Positions 17,834 through 26,183 of a stretch of 64,000 bases of DNA are shown here, one piece after another. The DNA comes from Mangrovihabitans endophyticus (GTDB taxonomy: Bacteria; Actinomycetota; Actinomycetes; Mycobacteriales; Micromonosporaceae): assembly GCF_014646155.1 (NCBI RefSeq), contig NZ_BMMX01000010.1, forward strand, positions 7,544-71,543. Reading direction: 5' to 3'. Made by a program: the position numbers and the translations under genes. Position 1 is the stretch's first letter; the number at the start of each line of letters is the position of its first letter. The notes under the pieces were generated by a model, which made no database searches, was not told where the DNA came from, and was given only the letters and a program-made list of their open reading frames with translations.

Positions 17834-19428
17834 CGGTCCGGGCGGCGCGGCCCCCGGCGACCAGTAGATCGACCACCACGGCGGAGACGCGCGGGGCGGA
17901 GACGCGCGGGGCCGCGCGGGGCGGACTGGCCAACATGGCCGGGTCCGCGCTGGCCGGGATCACCGGCGTGGCGGTCGCGTGGATCGTCGCGCGCGCCCTG
18001 GGCACCGCACAGGCGGGCGCCTTCTTCGCCGCGACCGCCGTGTTCGTGCTGGTCGGCGGGATCGCCAAGCTCGGCACACCGACCGGGCTGGTGTACTGGC
18101 CAGCCCGGCTGCGGGCCACCGGACGGGACCATCTGCTCGGTGTCTGCCTGCGTGCCGGCCTGGTGCCGGTGGGCGTGCTGGCGGTGGTGCTGGGCGTCGC
18201 GATGTGGCTGGGCGCACCGGCCCTGGCCCGGCTGAGCGCGGGCGCCGACCCGGCGGTGCTCGCCGATCACGTGGCCGGGCTGCGGATGCTTGCCGTGTTC
18301 CTGCCGCTGCAAGCGCTCACCGATGCGTTGCTCACCGCCACCCGCGGTTATCGGATGATGCGCCCCACCGTGCAGCTCGACCGGCTGCTGCGCAGCGGGC
18401 TTCAACTCGTCCTGGTCGGGGCGACCGGGCTGTGCGCGTTGTGGGCGTCGGCCACGCTGCCGGTGTTCGCGCTCGCCTGGGCGGCGCCCTATCTGCCGGT
18501 CACCGTGCTGGCCGCGATCGCGCTGCGCCGGATCCACCGCGCGCACCGCCCCGCCGCAGCGGGGCCGCCCTCGGCGGCGCAGCGGCGTGCCCTGCGCCGC
18601 GACTTCTGGCGTTTCACCGGCCCGCGCGCCCTGGCCAGCGTCGCCCAGCTCGCCCTGCAACGCGTGGATGTGCTGCTGGTCGCCGCCTTGGGCGGGCTGA
18701 GCGCGGCTGCCGTCTACGCGGTCGCCGGCCGGTTCGTGGTGCTCATCCAGTTCGCCAACCAGGGCATCTCGCAGTCCGTGCAGCCGCGCCTCGCGGAGGC
18801 CATGGCCACCGGTGACCGGGACGCCGCCAATCACCTCTACCGGACCGCGACCGGCTGGCTGGTGCTTGTCACCTGGCCGGTCACGCTGCTGGTCATCCTG
18901 TTGGCGCCGGACTACCTGCGGCTGTTCGGCGAGGGCTACGCGGCCGGCGCCCCGGTGGTCGTGGTGCTGGCCGGCGCGATGCTGGTGGCCACCGGCTGCG
19001 GCATGGTCGACATGGTGCTGGCGATGGCCGGGCGCACCTCGGCGAACCTGGTCAACGTGCTTGTCGCGCTGGCCGTGACGATCGGCCTGGACGTGCTGCT
19101 GATCCCGGCGCACGGCGCGCTCGGCGCCGCGATCGGGCTGGCCTGCGCGGTGGTGGCCAACAATCTGCTGCCCCTGGTCCAGGTCGGCCGGACCGCGCGG
19201 CTGCACCCGTTCGGTGCGGGCACGCTGGCCGCCGCCGGGCTGTCGGCGTTCTGCTTCGCCGCGCTGCCGTGGACCGTGCTGGCGTGCACCGGCCGCGGCC
19301 CGGCCGGGGTGCTCGCGGCGCTGGCCGTCGCGGTGCCCACCTTCCTCGCCGGGACCTGGCTGTTGCGCCGGCCGCTCGCGCTCGGCGCCTTCAAGCCCCG
19401 CAAGCTGATGTCAAGGAGGAGCCGTTGA
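17830..19428 (+). CDS. Polysaccharide flippase (Wzx/MATE-like)
   Basis: A 532-residue membrane protein with 12-14 hydrophobic segments and an early GGLANMAGSALAGITGVAVAW-type first helix, as in the polysaccharide transporter family. It likely moves the lipid-linked repeat unit across the membrane. The GTG overlaps the sulfotransferase stop, so sulfation and export are co-expressed. The last residues overlap the methyltransferase start, whose ribosome binding site AAGGAGGAG lies inside this gene. Confidence 0.88.
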   Translation: MTVRAARPPATSRSTTTAETRGAETRGAARGGLANMAGSALAGITGVAVAWIVARALGTAQAGAFFAATAVFVLVGGIAKLGTPTGLVYWPARLRATGRDHLLGVCLRAGLVPVGVLAVVLGVAMWLGAPALARLSAGADPAVLADHVAGLRMLAVFLPLQALTDALLTATRGYRMMRPTVQLDRLLRSGLQLVLVGATGLCALWASATLPVFALAWAAPYLPVTVLAAIALRRIHRAHRPAAAGPPSAAQRRALRRDFWRFTGPRALASVAQLALQRVDVLLVAALGGLSAAAVYAVAGRFVVLIQFANQGISQSVQPRLAEAMATGDRDAANHLYRTATGWLVLVTWPVTLLVILLAPDYLRLFGEGYAAGAPVVVVLAGAMLVATGCGMVDMVLAMAGRTSANLVNVLVALAVTIGLDVLLIPAHGALGAAIGLACAVVANNLLPLVQVGRTARLHPFGAGTLAAAGLSAFCFAALPWTVLACTGRGPAGVLAALAVAVPTFLAGTWLLRRPLALGAFKPRKLMSRRSR

Positions 19429-20159
19429 CCACCGACTACACCAAGGTGTTCCAGGACACCGATGCGGTGGAGAAGTACGAGACCGTGACGTACGCGCCGA
19501 ACAGTTACGCGTCGCAGATCAACGAGCGGCAGCGGGATTATCTGCGCGGGCTCGTCACCGCCGAGTTCGGTGCCGGACGGGCCGTCCAGCACGACTTCGC
19601 GTGCGGCACCGGGCGTGCCATCCGCACGTTGCACGGGCTGGTGCGCGAGGCGCACGGATATGACACGTCGGCGGAGATGATGGCCAAGGCGGCCGAGGTC
19701 GGTTCGCAGGCGCAGTGGCACCTGGTGCCCACCGACGGCCCGATCCCGGACCCGGTGGACGCCGGCACACCCGCCGTGGTGACCATGTTCCGGCTGCTGC
19801 TCAACGTGGACGACCCGGTCCGGGAGCGGGCCCTGGCGTTCGCCGCCAAGGCGCTGCCGGACGCCGACGCCGGGCTGCTGGTGGTGGAGAACCACGGCAA
19901 CGCCAGTTCCGTACGGCACCTGCGGTCGCGCCGCAACACCGGTCGCCGCTGGTTCGCCGAGCTGTCCCACGCGGACGTGGCCGCGCTGCTGGACCGGCAC
20001 GGTTTCGAGATCGTGCGGCGGGAGGGCTTCTCCATGCTGACGCCGTCGATGCACCGGCACGGGCTGGCCCGGATGGCGGACGCGGCGACCCGCCGTCTGC
20101 CCGGCAGCGACGCGTACGCGGTGAACGTGCTGTACACCGCGCGACGCAAGCGGACCTGA
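19425..20159 (+). CDS. SAM-dependent class I methyltransferase
   Basis: A 244-residue enzyme with SAM motif I DFACGTGRAI (about residues 60-69), motif II acidic GYDTSAEM, and later VVTMFRLLLNV and LLVVENHG strands. It probably methylates a sugar of the glycan. The start is TTG at 19425, with a perfect AAGGAGGAG five bases before it and a 4-bp overlap (TTGA) with the flippase stop. The following gene begins two bases after its stop. Confidence 0.8.
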   Translation: MTTDYTKVFQDTDAVEKYETVTYAPNSYASQINERQRDYLRGLVTAEFGAGRAVQHDFACGTGRAIRTLHGLVREAHGYDTSAEMMAKAAEVGSQAQWHLVPTDGPIPDPVDAGTPAVVTMFRLLLNVDDPVRERALAFAAKALPDADAGLLVVENHGNASSVRHLRSRRNTGRRWFAELSHADVAALLDRHGFEIVRREGFSMLTPSMHRHGLARMADAATRRLPGSDAYAVNVLYTARRKRT

Positions 20160-20160
20160 C

Positions 20161-21174
20161 GTGCCGCGCCGCACCGGGCGGTGCCTGGCGTCGCTGGGCG
20201 TCGCCGTCATCCTGCTGCTGAGTGCCGGGTGCACCGGGTCGCGGTCACAGCCGCGGCCCGCGGAGTCACCGGACCTGACCGGAACGCCGGCCGCCGTGGC
20301 GGTCAACCGGGGCCCGTTTGACGCCGGGCCGGTGCGCCCGCCCGCCGCGGGCGCGTACTTCGGTGCCTGGGTCAAGCCCGAGCGGCTCACCCACCCCGGC
20401 CGGGTCGCCGCGGTGGCCGGCTTGGAAGAGGACCTGGGCCGCCCGCTGAAGGTGCTTAACACGTACCGGCGATTCGACCAGATGGTGGGCACGGAGAGCG
20501 ACCACGAGTTCCTGACTCAGGGCGTGACCCTGATGGTGAGCTGGGCCACCGGGGACAACCGCTCCATCGTCTCGGGCGCGCACGACGAGCTGATCCGTCG
20601 GCAGGCACGCGCGGTACGCGACGCCGGCGTGCCGATGCTGCTGCGGATGCGCTGGGAAATGGACCGCCCCAACCTGCGCGCCACCATGTGGTCCGGGCCG
20701 GACTTCGTCGCCGCGTGGAAGCACGTGCGGGAGTTGTTCCGAGACGAGGGGGCCACCAACGTCTCGTGGGTGTGGTGCCCCACCGCGGAGGGGTTCCAGC
20801 GCGGCGACGCCCCGGACTTCTATCCCGGCGACGACCAGGTGGACTGGACCTGCGTGGACGTGTACGCCGGGAATCGGTTCCAGTCGATCGGCCGGTTGAT
20901 GGGCCCGTTCCTGCAGTGGGCGGCGCAGCGGCCCAAGCCGATCGTGGTGGGCGAGTTCGGGGTGGCCCGCGCCTGGGGCACGCAGGGTCGCGCGGCGTGG
21001 CTGCGGGACGCCGAGCGGACGTTCAAGGCCAACCCGCAGATCAAGGCGATCAGCTATTTCGAGTCCGATCCGGACGGTAACGGGCCGAACCAGCAGTTCC
21101 GGCTGACCGGCGACGCGGCGGCGTTCGCCGCGTTCCGAGAGATGACCAAGGACCCGTACTTCAACCCGTCGTGA
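20161..21174 (+). CDS. GH26-like glycanase lipoprotein
   Basis: A 337-residue predicted lipoprotein with lipobox LSAGC (Cys24). The mature part is a GH26-like barrel: Glu166 in RMRWEMDR is the candidate acid/base and Glu265 in VGEFGV the candidate nucleophile, about 100 residues apart as expected. VSWVWCP and VDWTCVDVY support the fold. It may trim or process the exported polysaccharide at the membrane surface. It ends the plus-strand run that begins at 10945, followed by a strong hairpin. It is only distantly similar to the other GH26-like protein at 9460-10779, so the two need not share a substrate. Confidence 0.82.
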   Translation: MPRRTGRCLASLGVAVILLLSAGCTGSRSQPRPAESPDLTGTPAAVAVNRGPFDAGPVRPPAAGAYFGAWVKPERLTHPGRVAAVAGLEEDLGRPLKVLNTYRRFDQMVGTESDHEFLTQGVTLMVSWATGDNRSIVSGAHDELIRRQARAVRDAGVPMLLRMRWEMDRPNLRATMWSGPDFVAAWKHVRELFRDEGATNVSWVWCPTAEGFQRGDAPDFYPGDDQVDWTCVDVYAGNRFQSIGRLMGPFLQWAAQRPKPIVVGEFGVARAWGTQGRAAWLRDAERTFKANPQIKAISYFESDPDGNGPNQQFRLTGDAAAFAAFREMTKDPYFNPS

Positions 21175-21179
21175 GGTGT

Positions 21180-21212
21180 GCGGGGCGGCCGGTTCGATGC
21201 CGGCCGCCCCGC
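21180..21212. terminator. Terminator between convergent genes
   Basis: GCGGGGCGGCCGG (21180-21192) pairs perfectly with CCGGCCGCCCCGC (21200-21212), a 13-bp stem with a 7-base loop, between the converging GH26 lipoprotein and WecG-type genes. Confidence 0.85.
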
Positions 21213-21222
21213 GCCGGCGCGG

Positions 21223-22029
21223 TCAGCGGCGAAGTTCCGCCGGTGCGGTACGCCGTCGGGCCGCGGCGGAGAGCAGGCGCAGCGCGTACGGGGCGTCGTG
21301 CCGCAGGTACCGTCCGGCCAGCCGACGGGGCTCGGTGCCGAGCCGGTGCGCCCATTCCAGGCCGGTGCGCTGCATCCAGCGTGGCGCCCGGTCCACGTCA
21401 CCGGCCACGAAGTTGACCGCCGCGCCGCAGCCCATGAACCACGCCTGCGGCAGTTCCCGGCGCAGCCGGTCGATGACGATCTCCTGCTTGGGGAAGCCGA
21501 TGCCCACGAACACCATGTCCGGCTTGGCCTGCTTGATGGCATCCCGGAAGGTGGCATAGACCGCGGAGTTGCGCTCGAACCCGTACTCCGGGCACAGGGT
21601 TCCGGCGATGCGCAGCCCCGGGCATGCGGCGGCGAGGCGTTCGGCGGCCCGAGACGCGCCGTCGGCGGCGTGCGTGGTGGCGGGCCGGCCCCCCACCACG
21701 AAGATCGACCGCGTGTCGCGGGCCAGTCCGGCGGACAGCGACCAGACCAGGCTGCTGCCCGCCACCCGCTCGGGCAGCGGCGTCCCACCGATCCGGCTGG
21801 CCCAGATCAGCGGCATGCCGTCGGCGACGATCAGGTCCGCGTCGTCGAGGTACGCGCGGACCCGGCGGTCCAGCCGCGCCCGGCGAAGGATGTCCACATT
21901 CGGGGTGATGATGCGCCCGCCCCGGCCAGCGGTCAGGGCGTCACGCACCACGGACACCACCTCGCCCTCGGTGATGCGGTCGATGCCCGTTCCGTCCAGG
22001 TGTACGCGGTCGAAAGCCTCGATGGCCAC
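21223..22029 (-). CDS. WecG/TagA/CpsF family glycosyltransferase
   Basis: A 268-residue enzyme of GT26, which adds N-acetylmannosaminuronic acid, N-acetylmannosamine or similar as second sugar on a lipid-linked intermediate. Family landmarks are TPNVDIL near residue 43, VADGMPLIWAS near 70, VGIGFPKQE near 178 and the C-terminal WMQRTGLEWAHRLGTEPRRL that anchors it to the membrane. The ATG at 22029 is preceded by GAAGGAGGCG. It is transcribed divergently from the second sulfotransferase. No initiating glycosyl-1-phosphate transferase is visible in the window. Confidence 0.9.
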   Translation of the reverse strand: MAIEAFDRVHLDGTGIDRITEGEVVSVVRDALTAGRGGRIITPNVDILRRARLDRRVRAYLDDADLIVADGMPLIWASRIGGTPLPERVAGSSLVWSLSAGLARDTRSIFVVGGRPATTHAADGASRAAERLAAACPGLRIAGTLCPEYGFERNSAVYATFRDAIKQAKPDMVFVGIGFPKQEIVIDRLRRELPQAWFMGCGAAVNFVAGDVDRAPRWMQRTGLEWAHRLGTEPRRLAGRYLRHDAPYALRLLSAAARRRTAPAELRR

Positions 22030-22039
22030 GTAACGCCTC

Positions 22040-22081
22040 CTTCACCCTCGTTCGCTCGTTATAGGCGTGAAACGAGTGAAG
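22040..22081. promoter_or_regulatory. Dyad in divergent promoter region
   Basis: CTTCACCCTCGTT (22040-22052) and AACGAGTGAAG (22071-22081) form an inverted repeat (10-11 pairs with one bulged C) centred between the WecG-type and sulfotransferase genes, which are only 62 bases apart. Each arm contains one gene's ribosome binding site, so part of the symmetry may be trivial. A shared operator is possible. Confidence 0.4.
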
Positions 22082-22091
22082 GTGGTCCAAA

Positions 22092-23033
22092 GTGGCACGG
22101 GTTATATATCTGGGCGGACTGGGACGAAGCGGAACGACACTCGTCGAACGCCTCCTCGGCGAGCTTCCGACCGTCTGCGCCCTCGGCGAGGTCGTCCACC
22201 TCTGGCAACGAGACGTACGCGACGACGAACGCTGCGGCTGTGGCGAGCACTTCTCCGCCTGCGCCTTCTGGCGTGCGGTCGGCGAACGGGCGTTCGGCGG
22301 GTGGTCCAACGTCGATGTCGACCGCGTGCACGCTCTTCGCGACGCGGTCGAGCGGACCCGGCACATCCCCCGGCTGGCCGCCGGCCGGGTCGGCCGAGCC
22401 GTGGTCCGCGAATACGCCGACTACTACGGCCGGGTCTACGCGGCGGCGGCAGCGGTGTCCGGCGCCGAGGCGGTGGTCGACTCCTCCAAGCACAGCTCCC
22501 TGGCTCACGTGCTGCGGCTGGCCGAGAACGTCGACCTGCGCGTGGTGCACGTCGTCCGGGATGCGCGCGGCGTGGCCTACTCCTGGACCAAGACCGTGGA
22601 CCGGCCGGAGACCGACGGCGCGCAGACCATGACGCGCTACCCGCCGACCCGGTCGGCCATGCTGTGGAACGCGCACAACGCCGCGTTCGGGCTGCTCGCC
22701 CGCCGCGGCGTGCCGGTGCGGCGGATCCGCTATGAGGAGTTCCTGACCGATCCGCGGGCCGCGCTGGTGCGCCTGGCGGACTTCGCCGGCCTCCGGATCG
22801 CCCCGACCGACCTGGACTTTCTGCGGTCCGGTCACGCCGACCTGCGCACCGGGCACAGCGCGGCCGGCAACCCCATGCGGTTCACCGTCGGCCGGCTGCC
22901 GCTGCGCCACGACGACGCCTGGATGCAGGCGCTGCCGCGCGCTCAGCGACGGCTGGTCGGCGCCATGTGCGCGCCGATGCTCCGCGCGTACGGCTACCCG
23001 ATCAATCCCGCGCAAGCGCACCAGGAGGCGTGA
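22092..23033 (+). CDS. PAPS-dependent sulfotransferase
   Basis: A second sulfotransferase of 313 residues, of a different subfamily from the one at 16955. The 5'-phosphosulfate loop is GGLGRSGTTLVER (8-20) and the 3'-phosphate site VVHVVRDARGVAYSW (151-165). A CGCGEHFSAC cysteine cluster at 49-57 recurs in this bacterial subfamily (family recollection). Arg12 replaces the lysine found in animal enzymes. The GTG at 22092 has a GTGAAGGTGG-like ribosome binding site. It overlaps the glycosyltransferase gene after it by one base. Confidence 0.87.
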   Translation: MARVIYLGGLGRSGTTLVERLLGELPTVCALGEVVHLWQRDVRDDERCGCGEHFSACAFWRAVGERAFGGWSNVDVDRVHALRDAVERTRHIPRLAAGRVGRAVVREYADYYGRVYAAAAAVSGAEAVVDSSKHSSLAHVLRLAENVDLRVVHVVRDARGVAYSWTKTVDRPETDGAQTMTRYPPTRSAMLWNAHNAAFGLLARRGVPVRRIRYEEFLTDPRAALVRLADFAGLRIAPTDLDFLRSGHADLRTGHSAAGNPMRFTVGRLPLRHDDAWMQALPRAQRRLVGAMCAPMLRAYGYPINPAQAHQEA

Positions 23034-23947
23034 TGAACTGGCCGTCCGTCGGCGTCGTGATCCCCACCCGCAACCGGCCGGAACTGGTGCGCCAGGCCAT
23101 CGCGGCGGTGCGCGGCCAGCAGTATCCCGGCGACGTGCGGGTGGTGGTCGTCTACGACCAGGCCGAGCCGGACCACACGCTCGCCGCGACCGGCGAGACG
23201 CCGGTGGCCGTGCTCACCAACGCGCGGATGGCGGGCCTGGCCGGCGCCCGCAACACCGGCATCCTCGCCCTGGACACCGATGTGGTGGCGTTCTGCGACG
23301 ACGACGACCGCTGGTCGGCGGACAAGCTGCGGCGGCAAGTCGCCGCGCTGCAGGCCGAGCCCACGGCCGAATTCGCCACCTGCGCCATCGAGGTCGAGTA
23401 CGAGGGCCGGGCCACGCCACGCCTGGCCGGGCGCAGCCGGGTGACGGTCTCCGACCTGGCCCGCTCCCGGATGGCGATGCTGCACTCCAGCTCGTTCCTG
23501 GCCCGCCGGGAGGCGTTCGCACCGGACGCCATCGGGCTGGTCGCCGAGGACGCGCCGGGCAGCCAGAACGAGGACTGGGATCTGCTGCTGCGGGCCGCGC
23601 GGCGCGCACCCGTGGTGCACGTCGACGAGCCGCTGGTCCGGGTGCTGTGGGGGCGGACGTCGCATTACGCGTACGAGTACGCGACGAAGATCTCCTCCCT
23701 GCGCTGGATGATGCAACGGCATCCGGAGATCAGCGGCTGCCGACCCGGCGCCGCCCGGGTCTATGGCCAGCTCGCCTGCTGGTCCGCCGCCTCCGGCAAC
23801 CGGGCCGCGGCGTGGCGGTTCAGCAAGGAGGCGGTGCGGGCCAACTGGCGCGAGCCGCGGACGGCCATCGCCCTGGCCGCGATCACCGGAGCGGTGAAGG
23901 TGGAGAACGTGTTGTCGGCGCTGCACCGGCACGGGCGAGGAATCTAA
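23033..23947 (+). CDS. Glycosyltransferase family 2
   Basis: A 304-residue GT-A enzyme. The N-terminal nucleotide-sugar fold starts VGVVIPTRNRPELVRQAI, continues with NARMAGLAGARNTGI, and has the metal-binding acidic cluster FCDDDDRW at about residues 84-91. A later QNEDWDLLLRA holds the candidate catalytic acid. No transmembrane segment is obvious. The ATG at 23033 follows AGGAGG and overlaps the sulfotransferase stop by one base; a GTG one codon upstream is also possible. It probably adds one sugar to the repeat unit. Confidence 0.88.
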   Translation: MNWPSVGVVIPTRNRPELVRQAIAAVRGQQYPGDVRVVVVYDQAEPDHTLAATGETPVAVLTNARMAGLAGARNTGILALDTDVVAFCDDDDRWSADKLRRQVAALQAEPTAEFATCAIEVEYEGRATPRLAGRSRVTVSDLARSRMAMLHSSSFLARREAFAPDAIGLVAEDAPGSQNEDWDLLLRAARRAPVVHVDEPLVRVLWGRTSHYAYEYATKISSLRWMMQRHPEISGCRPGAARVYGQLACWSAASGNRAAAWRFSKEAVRANWREPRTAIALAAITGAVKVENVLSALHRHGRGI

Positions 23948-23985
23948 CAAACCCCACTCTTTTCCGCACACCCGATCGCCAGGTA

Positions 23986-24002
23986 GTGTTCGGGCGTGTT
24001 CG
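23986..24002. promoter_or_regulatory. Candidate operator of the DeoR-type regulator
   Basis: Two direct GTGTTCG copies (23986-23992 and 23996-24002), offset by one helical turn of 10 bases, lie about 40 bases upstream of the regulator start. Direct repeats in this position would suit autoregulation by a DeoR-family protein. Confidence 0.4.
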
Positions 24003-24042
24003 AAATAGTGCGGTTGTCGCGACGCGGGTCGGAGGGCTGCTG

Positions 24043-24819
24043 ATGCTGGCCCAACAACGCCAGGCTGCCATCCTCGACCGGGTCCGCGCCGCCGGTGGCG
24101 TGCGGGTCAGCGAGCTGGCCGCGGAGTACGGCGTCTCCGACATGACCATCCGGCGTGACCTGGAGTCCCTCGCGGACCGCGGCCTGCTGGCGAAGGTACA
24201 CGGCGGGGCGACCACGGTCAGCCCCGGATCCGCGCATGAGCCCGGGTTCGCCGCCAAGAGCGTGCGCCAACGCGTCGAAAAGGCCGCAATGGCGATGCGG
24301 GCCGCGGCACTCGTCTCGCCCGGCGACGCCATCGCGCTGTCCGCCGGCACCACCACCGCGGGCCTGGCCCAACGCCTCGTCGACGTGCCATCACTGACCG
24401 TGGTCACCAATTCCATCCCGGTGGCGGACGTCTTCTACCGTGCCGGTCGCCCGGACCAGACCGTGGTGCTGACCGGCGGCACCCGCACGCCCTCGGACGC
24501 ACTGGTCGGCCCGGTCGCCGTCGCCGCGATCGGCACCCTGCATCTCGACATGCTGTTCCTGGGCGTGCACGGGATGAGCGAACGAGCCGGCTACACCACT
24601 CCGAATCTCATGGAGGCCGACGTCAACCGCGCGCTCGTGGAGGCTGCGGAACGCCTCGTCGTCCTCGCCGACCACACCAAATGGGGAACCGTGGGAATCA
24701 GTTCGATCGTGCCGCTGGACCGGGCCCACGTCGTCATCACCGACGAGGGGCTCGACGAGACGGCACGCGCCATCCTTGAGGAGCAGGTCGAGGAGCTGAT
24801 GGTGGTGAGCGCCCAGTGA
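24043..24819 (+). CDS. DeoR/GlpR-family transcriptional regulator
   Basis: A 258-residue sugar-phosphate responsive repressor. The N-terminal winged helix-turn-helix is at residues 1-58 (RQAAILDRVRAAGG, then VSDMTIRRDLESLADRGLLAKVHGG). The sensor domain has the DeoRC motifs SAGTTT, TNSIPVA, LTGG and FLGVHG, ending with the ADHTKWG phosphate-binding element. The ATG at 24043 follows GGAGGG. It overlaps galT by four bases, so it very likely controls galT and senses a sugar phosphate of the galactose pathway. Confidence 0.9.
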   Translation: MLAQQRQAAILDRVRAAGGVRVSELAAEYGVSDMTIRRDLESLADRGLLAKVHGGATTVSPGSAHEPGFAAKSVRQRVEKAAMAMRAAALVSPGDAIALSAGTTTAGLAQRLVDVPSLTVVTNSIPVADVFYRAGRPDQTVVLTGGTRTPSDALVGPVAVAAIGTLHLDMLFLGVHGMSERAGYTTPNLMEADVNRALVEAAERLVVLADHTKWGTVGISSIVPLDRAHVVITDEGLDETARAILEEQVEELMVVSAQ

Positions 24820-25898
24820 GGCGCACCGCCATCACCCTGGCCGACGGGCGCGAGCTCATCTACTTCGACGAGCGGGCGGACGCGGACCGCTCGTTCCCGG
24901 ACACCCGTGAGCTGCCGCCGCCACCGCCCACCTCGCAGTTGCGCCTCGACCCGCTGGTCGACGAATGGGTGGCGGTCGCCGCGCACCGGCAGAAGCGCAC
25001 CTTCCTGCCGCCCAGCGACAAGTGCCCGCTGTGCCCGTCGACGCCGGACTTCGCCAGCGAGATCCCGGCACCCGACTACGACGTCGTGGTCTTCGAAAAC
25101 CAGTTCCCCTCATTCAGCGACCGCGTCAGCCCGGACGAGATCACCGAACTCACCGAGCAGGTCCCGGTACGCCCCGGGGTCGGCCGGTGCGAGGTGGTCT
25201 GCTTCACCAGCGACCACCACAGCGCCTTCGGTCAACTGCCGGCCGCACGAGTCCGGACCGTCATCGACGCGCTGGCCGACCGCACCGCGGCCATGTCCGC
25301 GCTGCCCGGCGTGGAACAGGTGTTCCCGTTCGAGAACCGCGGCGTCGAGATCGGCGTGACACTGCACCACCCGCACGGGCAGATCTACGCCTATCCGATG
25401 GTTCCGGCGCGCACCCAGGCCATGCTGCGGGCCGCGGCCCGACACGCCAATCGCACCGGAGGGCGCATCCTCTACGCCGACGTGCTGGCTGCCGAGCAGA
25501 AGGCGCAGACCCGGATCGTGGCCGCCAACGAACACTGGACGGCGTACGTCCCGGCAGCCGCGCGGTGGCCGTTCGAGGTGCAACTGGCGCCGCATCGTCA
25601 GGTGCCGGACATCCCCGCCCTGAGCGACGCCGAGCGGGACGCGTTCGCCCCGCTCTACCTGGACGTGTTGCACCGGTTCGACGCGCTGTTCGACAAGCCG
25701 ATGCCCTACATCTCCGCATGGCACCAGGCGGTGGTGGGCGCGGGCCGCGAACTCGGCTATCTGCACCTGCAACTCTTCAGCATCCGGCGCGCGGCGGACA
25801 AGCTGAAATACCTCGCCGGCTCCGAATCCGCGATGGGCGTGTTCATCAACGACATCGTCCCGGAGCGGGCGGCGCAGATGCTGCGCGACGCGATCTGA
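24816..25898 (+). CDS. galT: Galactose-1-phosphate uridylyltransferase
   Basis: Exchanges UMP between UDP-glucose and galactose-1-phosphate in the Leloir pathway. The 360-residue protein carries the active-site HPHGQ at 185-189 (nucleophile His187) and the zinc-site cysteines CPLCP near residues 70-74. The C-terminal half has SAWHQAV. The GTG overlaps the DeoR-type stop. No galE or galK follows within the window, so the rest of the pathway is elsewhere. A hairpin follows at 25926. It may also feed UDP-galactose to the nearby glycan genes (inference). Confidence 0.93.
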   Translation: MRRTAITLADGRELIYFDERADADRSFPDTRELPPPPPTSQLRLDPLVDEWVAVAAHRQKRTFLPPSDKCPLCPSTPDFASEIPAPDYDVVVFENQFPSFSDRVSPDEITELTEQVPVRPGVGRCEVVCFTSDHHSAFGQLPAARVRTVIDALADRTAAMSALPGVEQVFPFENRGVEIGVTLHHPHGQIYAYPMVPARTQAMLRAAARHANRTGGRILYADVLAAEQKAQTRIVAANEHWTAYVPAAARWPFEVQLAPHRQVPDIPALSDAERDAFAPLYLDVLHRFDALFDKPMPYISAWHQAVVGAGRELGYLHLQLFSIRRAADKLKYLAGSESAMGVFINDIVPERAAQMLRDAI

Positions 25899-25925
25899 GG
25901 CGTCGGCGCGCCGCCGTCTAGGGGG

Positions 25926-25951
25926 CGGGGGGCCCGGGACAAGGCCCCCCG
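25926..25951 (+). terminator. Terminator after galT
   Basis: CGGGGGGCC (25926-25934) pairs with GGCCCCCCG (25943-25951) with an 8-base loop. The remaining 180 bases up to the next hairpin contain no recognisable gene. Confidence 0.7.
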
Positions 25952-26132
25952 CAGGGAAGGACGGCAGGCGCATTGCCTACTCGGCCGCGTCGGGGGCGAG
26001 GAGACCCGATCGGCGCCCGGGACAAGGCAGCCGGATCGGCGGGCGTCTCTCTCGGCGTCGCGACCGTCATCCGTTCTGCCTTGAGAAACGACGCGGCAAA
26101 ACAGGCGTTACGCCCGTGTGGAGGTTCCGACG

Positions 26133-26172
26133 GCGGATGTCGGCGTGCCGTCCCCGACACGCCGACATCCGC
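26133..26172. terminator. Long perfect hairpin downstream of icd
   Basis: GCGGATGTCGGCGTG (26133-26147) and CACGCCGACATCCGC (26158-26172) form a perfect 15-bp stem with a 10-base loop, 12 bases beyond the icd stop. It probably terminates icd. The right arm shares the 13-mer CACGCCGACATCC with the 17-bp tandem array at 44493-44555. Confidence 0.85.
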
Positions 26173-26183
26173 GACCGTCGCGC

